The notes under the pieces were generated by a model, which was not told the DNA's origin, searched no databases, and saw nothing but the letters and a program-made list of their open reading frames with translations. Positions 59,139 through 64,000 of a stretch of 64,000 nucleotides of DNA are shown one piece after another. The DNA is taken from contig JAXRKP010000049.1 in NCBI GenBank assembly GCA_037039925.1, positions 72,501 through 136,500 of the forward strand, in the 5' to 3' direction. The translations under genes were made by a program, and so were the position numbers. The DNA comes from Doris montereyensis. Taxonomy: Eukaryota > Mollusca > Gastropoda > Nudibranchia > Dorididae. Positions within the stretch are counted from its first letter, which is position 1, and every line of letters begins with the position of its first letter.

Positions 59139-59762
59139 CAGTCCAATCTGCCCAAGATCACCTGTCCAGAACGACCAGCTGCCTTAATGACCACTGGCAA
59201 TCGATTCCCTTGTGTTTTTTCTATATTTTGTCTCTCTCCATAGTGATTAACTGTTCAATGCGATCGCAACCACTTAATTGTACCGATCAATTGCCATCAT
59301 AACCTGTATATAACGACTATAAGGTACAGTGTTACATTATTTGCTCCACCCACTTCATTGCTTGATCGACGTTCGTGATGTTGGGTCATTATTACCATTA
59401 ACAGTCTTGAAACAATTGAAGCATAGGCGACCAGTCATCAAAGCGAGACTATCAAATGGAGGTTCTCAACTTCACCTCTCGTCACTATGTCTAGCCATTC
59501 AGACACCTCCATGCAAACACATGCTAGATGAATGGATTGCGTTACCTATTGGGAACAAAATGGTCTCCACTCTTTTTGTTTGCAATCCTATGACCACTAC
59601 CATTGACTGCTGACTAGAGCAGCTGATGAAGCTTTTATTTTCATATTTTTAAATGAGACAAATTCTATCCATCCACAATATAACCTGCCCAGAATGACCA
59701 CCTGTCCAGAATGACCACTTTGGTCTACAATCATTGGTGGTCATTATGAACAGGTTGGACTG
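59139..59762. mobile_element. TA-flanked TIR element (family M4), complete copy
   Basis: Left end CAGTCCAATCTG and right end CAGGTTGGACTG are inverted, with TA at 59137-59138 and 59763-59764. Longer inverted words sit inside both ends (ACCTGTCCAGAA.GACCA; TGGTCATTATGAACAGGT). 624 bp, no transposase frame. A rearranged copy is at 39173-40114. Confidence 0.75.
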
Positions 59763-59764
59763 TA

Positions 59765-60131
59765 AATGCATTGCTGACTTTGAAAGTAAGAGTTTTAAAA
59801 AATAATATTTGTTAATTTTTCTTTTCATTGGTTTTGAATTCTTTAAATTTAAGATTGATCCATTTTTATAGATACCTTTACTTAAAATATACAATAATTT
59901 ATCAGATAATTGAGGAAAGAGAGGAATAGTTGGTATCTTTAAGACTTGCTAAATTTGTTGTCATAAGTCAAAGGACAATATTGACAAATGAATTATATCC
60001 AGAAACAATTGCAACATCACAGCATGTCTACAAAAGTTTTTTCCTCAGTGAAAAGAAAATGTATTCAGCAGATAAAGATTAATGTACGCAGCAATTTTAA
60101 GGAAAAAAAAGAAAGGAAAAAGTAGATCTAC
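59765..60131. other. Intron sequence, nothing recognised
   Basis: AT-rich intron of the minus-strand gene. Confidence 0.4.
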
Positions 60132-60352
60132 CTTTCTTAACAGTTCAAAAACAACAACAATCTGCACACAATGATTTTCCTTTAAAAGATGTTTGGCAGT
60201 CAATTCATTTTGCTTCCCCAGGTTGAGCTGTTGTGAGCAAATACTTATTTGCAATGACAAAAATTTCTGATGATCTCACAGCATCAGTCAAAATTGACCT
60301 CATAACTTTTTGCGATGTGTCAAGAGCTTCATTTGCATCAGAAAATTCATCC
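60132..60352 (-). CDS. Helical region exon with a 1-nt frame break
   Basis: Acceptor region CTTTATGCAG, donor GTAGAT. Enters in phase 2 and reads DEFSDANEALDTSQKVM, ILTDAVRSSEIFVIANK. After a 1-nt shift between about 60215 and 60245 it reads LNLGKQNELTAKHLLKEN and VVVFELLRK, which exits in phase 0 to MFCLDKE. Without the shift the frame ends at GEAK. Both halves fit their neighbours, so the shift is either a mutation or a base-calling error. Confidence 0.6.
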
Positions 60353-60733
60353 CTGCATAAAGATTGAAAAATATATGACAGATTTATGTAATTCTATACA
60401 CACATGCCATTTTCATTCGCCTTGTCAAAAATCAAGAATAATGACAACATCGATACTATATGAATAATGTAGTTCATGTTGTATTTGTCTTTAACTTAAA
60501 AGAAATTACCTCAAAAGTTACAAATTCAATAGCTTGTTATTCTTAACTGCAAGAGACCTCAAAATGAAAAAAAAAGTAAAATTTTCACCAAAAAAAAGAG
60601 AGCAGAATATTCATAACTGATCATTAAAAATGTTAATGATAATTTAATGGTTTACTTTCTGTTGATAAATTTGTTTTTCTGCTCAGTACAACCGATGATT
60701 TTATAAACTAGTTACTTAATGAAACCTACTTAC
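60353..60733. other. Intron sequence, nothing recognised
   Basis: AT-rich intron between two helical-region exons. Confidence 0.45.
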
Positions 60734-60930
60734 ATTTTGCCTTGAAGAAAACTTTCTGCTTTTTCGGCTGCCTCTTTGTTTGACCCCGATATAAGTATAA
60801 AATTGCTCAATACAATGAGAGAAACATGTGCAGCATGTTCTTTCAGCAAAAGACAAGTTTGGTTGTTTGAGCTTTGATACTCATCTGTCAACTGTTGCAT
60901 GGCTAGTGACAAGTGGGTATCAATATTTTC
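60734..60930 (-). CDS. Helical region exon (ENIDTHLSLAMQQL)
   Basis: Acceptor CACATTTCCAG, donor GTAAGT. Reads ENIDTHLSLAMQQLTDEY, LLLKEHAAHVSLIVLSNFI, SNKEAAEKAESFLQGK. Phase 0 in, phase 2 out (completing Met before DEFSD). Long amphipathic helices; coiled-coil or helical bundle likely. No family assigned. Confidence 0.68.
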
Positions 60931-62746
60931 CTGGAAATGTGAGCATTCTTTTGTTTAAAACATTTCCTACATATTATTTTCCTCCTTTAAATTAAATTAA
61001 ATTAAATTTTTTGAGATAAGAGAAAAAAAACCCAGATTTTAATTGGTTTCTGATAACTAAAGGACATCAATAGACACATTTTCTTAATGCAGTGTTATAT
61101 GATTCAGTGCCAATGTCATGACACTGTATGAAGCCAAGACATCTATAGTTTATGAGAGGTACAAATATCTAAAAAAAACAACTAAATTCAAATCTGATGC
61201 AGATTTCTTTCAACAAATGTAAGGGTGCAGCCGGGCAACTTCACCATGCGGATAAATTTGTCGCCTCGTAAACCCCTCACTTTGGAATGGAATAACCTTC
61301 TCTTCTATTAGATGAGTCTTTCTCTGCCCAATGGAATAGACACATTATTTTTTCGCTTCTCCTCACCAAACAATGAAAAAATTAATGCCCACACCACAAA
61401 TAAACCATCCGCTTAGGTTAGCTGTTGTCAGGTAAATTCGCCAGTCTTCAGTAAATTCTACCAGTTTTTATTTCTACATATTTTTCTCAATCTTTCTTTA
61501 TGCTGTTCATTTTCTATTCTCATTTATTTTAAAAGGAAAGCAATACAAAAGGAAGCTCAAGTATTCCCTTGGGACCTAAAGAATGCCATGAAGCTTTTAG
61601 AGAGGGGCAAAGTTATGCTGCTGCTGCTGAAAAGCAGTATAGATATCTAGATCTAGGCCTAACAAAACATCCCTCTGAAGAGCCTTAGACTACCAATCTA
61701 TTGTGGAAAAGGCAAGAGTTTGTATAATAAAAACAAAAACAAGTCAAAATAACAACAAACAAACAAACAAACAAATAAAAAAGCTCAAAACCCCTTAAGT
61801 TCACCTCAAATAACTACAAAAAAAAATCAAAACTAAAATGTATCCAAATATCAAGGACCCACTGGTGTGGCAAATTTCCCAAAAACGATGCAAATGTTGC
61901 CAACAGGGTGTTAAATTTACCAACTCCAAGACTTTGACACTAAAATATTGATATCTATATATTACGAAGCCAAAGCCAACTAAACTTTACTATAGAATAG
62001 CACCTGATTGGTTGACAAAAATAGCTATCCCGTTTTCATGTGTGTATAATTGTTTATCATAACATGAGGGCCCTGCAAGGAAACTAATCTCAGGGTGGTA
62101 AAATTGTCTGGCTCTACCCTATAGTTATAAAAAAATTTATAAAGTAGGTAAAATCTTTCTGAAAATATATAGAAAGTAATCATTGATCTACTCCTGTTTA
62201 TTACATAAAATGTACAAGAAAAAAAAAATCTTGATAAATTCACAAATTCAGAATACCAGAAAACAATTACGGGTGTATAACCAGTGATTACAGATGTAAC
62301 ATCAGTAAATAAAGACATAAAATTTATAACACATAACAAGCTTTATTCCCACTGGTGCTTTGAAATTTTCTTTGATTTAAATATAAAGACCAACGAAAAT
62401 ATGCAAACATCTCAAAATACAAAGTTCATGAAAAGGTTGAAATTATTGGGCTTTGAAGTTGAAGCATTTTCATTTGAGTAGGTTTGTGATTTAGAAATGC
62501 ACTTTTGGATCATAAGCACACAAGGTGTTGAGAATCAAATGCTGCCAGTCTAATCAAGCAAAGGTGTAGATTATTAGTCAGTCTAGGGATTGTTAATTGT
62601 AGCCTTTGTTCTGAATGTGAACTATGATGTATTTATCTTTCATTTTATTCTCTTTGGTTTAGTTTTTGCATGATTTGTCTTGCTTCATTTTACTTCCTCT
62701 ACTATTCGCAGGATTATCCAAATGACCATGCACCAAAACAACTTAC
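60931..62746. other. Intron sequence; short (AAAC)n only
   Basis: AT-rich intron with an (AAAC)n run at about 61752-61780. No exon or paired transposon ends were recognised. Confidence 0.4.
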
Positions 62747-62893
62747 CAAGGTATTTAAATCAAAGCGAAGTCTGCTTTCCCACAAAACATTCTCTAAAAG
62801 AACCAATGCCCTTTCTTGCAGGATGTTCCATTTACAGGAAACAATGCTTGATAGTTCAACCATTTTCTTTCCTTTACATTGCATTGGTAGCAA
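62747..62893 (-). CDS. Most 5' recognised coding exon
   Basis: Acceptor ATATGCTTTTCAG, donor GTAAGT, 49 codons in phase 0. Reads LLPMQCKGKKMVELSS, then NILQERALVLLENVLW and RLRFDLNTL. Translation could start at the Met of MQCKG or in an exon further upstream. A possible non-coding upstream exon ends at a GTGAGT donor near 63026, but its frame contains a stop. Confidence 0.58.
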
Positions 62894-64000
62894 CTGAAAA
62901 GCATATTCAAACATCAAATATTATAACGTGCAAAGAGTGGCATTTAAAATATGATGGACGTTGATGAAACAAAATTAAATAGACATTTCAATTTTCAAAA
63001 AAAATCTTATGAAGTAAATACTCACTTGTGGTTAAATATGGGAGACAATACAAAGCAATAAAAAATAACTGCTTTGAAGCTGAAAAAGAATTTATACAAC
63101 ACTAAATAATCCCTTGCAATATATGTAACAATATATGCTTGAACTGCCGGAATGCGTGTATAAATGTTTGATTTCCTACCACTGTATTTTATTAACCCTT
63201 TTCCGGCAAGTGCCGTATATTTTCCTGCCGCTGGTCACTCTAAGCACACCTTCGCTAACGACGGGTCCCGTACATTTGCTTCACTCCTGGCATTCCAACG
63301 AGACAAAGCGTTAGTGGTGGGTCCCATATATCTGCACTGCAGTGAACTCAAGGATGGCTTTGGGAATTCCTCTATTTTGACCAATTAAGCTGATCAACCC
63401 ACGCCACGCCAAACAGAGAAAGTCTATTATTCTAAAGGGGTGAAAAAGATAGTTTATTTCCAAGTCTAGCACACACTCGATATATTTCTTATAAAGAGAT
63501 ACAAAAACACACAAAAACTCTATCTCAAATACAGGCTGTGGACCCTCTGCAAAGTGGACAAAACCAAAGACTCTTATCTTCGTATGACCGACGCAACTTC
63601 TGGACACAGATGTCAATTACTTTAGTAACAAGCTCCACCCACAAGTAAGAAATAGTGATTGATACAAATAAAGTGGCCAATCACATTGCACATCTATGGT
63701 CTGCCTGAATGGAAGGCATGACCTTCAGTCAATAAAAGAAACCATGTTCAGGGTTGACCGATCAGGGAGAGCATTGTGTTGATATTGTCAAACGTCACAT
63801 ATTTATAAATATACTTCCACCTCTTTTTCACATAAGAATGAAGAGATTGAAGCGTTGAAAGTTCAAAGAAAGTTGAAGCTTTTATCTGAGCAGCGACCAG
63901 CAACAAAGGGACTTTGATTTCTCAAACAGATCATTTCACATGGTCATGATGACATGTGGTATCTGGACAAGAGGAAGGGCAGCTGTTTGATTGTGTAGAC
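62894..64000. other. Upstream region of the minus-strand gene, unresolved
   Basis: Probably holds 5' exons or the promoter, but I could not place them. A block starting TTAACCCTTTTCCGGCAAG at 63192 has the look of a piggyBac-type end with no partner in the window. The rest shows no recognisable gene. Confidence 0.35.

Overview
This is eukaryotic, almost certainly animal, nuclear DNA. There are no operons or bacterial signals. Coding sequence lies in short exons with GT...AG borders, separated by long AT-rich introns crowded with LINEs, SINEs, DNA transposons and very long simple repeats. The mix (RTE-like and CR1/Rex1-like LINEs, several tRNA-headed SINEs, piggyBac and TA-inserting TIR elements, and a transposon resembling the molluscan N-RAG-TP type) suggests a marine lophotrochozoan, perhaps a gastropod mollusc. 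That assignment is inference; no gene here names the species.

One host gene appears to span the whole window on the minus strand (about 62.9 kb down to 3.5 kb). I assembled 21 coding exons from splice-site sequence, reading-frame continuity and protein logic. It encodes at least about 1,060 residues: an N-terminal helical region of seven exons (62.9-54.1 kb), a first kinase-like domain of four exons (53.0-41.1 kb), a linker (37.0-33.5 kb, including a 19-nt microexon), a second kinase-like domain (31.7-15.2 kb), and a lysine/serine-rich tail present as two tandem terminal exons (4.8 and 3.7 kb). Both kinase-like domains have lost residues needed for catalysis (HRN/EFG in the first; GDLSPSE and DRQ in the second), so the product reads as a tandem pseudokinase. 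Two 1-nt frame breaks interrupt otherwise good exons. I do not recognise the family.

The layout records layered duplication and insertion. Non-coding blocks at 34-40 kb recur at 54-60 kb in the same order, spaced about 20 kb, which suggests the two kinase halves arose by an intragenic tandem duplication. A second, smaller duplication (3.48-4.60 kb versus 4.64-14.73 kb) doubled the last exon. Its second copy was inflated about ninefold by nested elements: a CR1-like LINE, split by an RTE-like LINE, itself split by a 2.1-kb CACAGCG-ended DNA transposon; and a second RTE-like LINE, split by a piggyBac derivative and a 439-bp retroposed piece. Target-site duplications support most of these steps.

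Other regions: 17-18.5 kb, 23.8-25 kb, 25.7-26.5 kb and 59.1-59.8 kb hold TA-flanked TIR elements. 20.4-23.8 kb is a nearly full-length RTE-like LINE. 28.3-30.5 kb is a second, inverted copy of the 2.1-kb transposon. 43.3-46.2 kb is another RTE-like LINE. 49.6-51.9 kb is a decayed Rex1/CR1-like LINE. Long arrays of (CT)n, (AAG)n/(AGG)n, (GA)n and (ATT)n sit at 32.0, 37.4, 42.2, 34.7 and 48.7 kb, all inside introns of the pseudokinase gene. No authentic tRNA or rRNA genes, CRISPR arrays or viral genes were seen.
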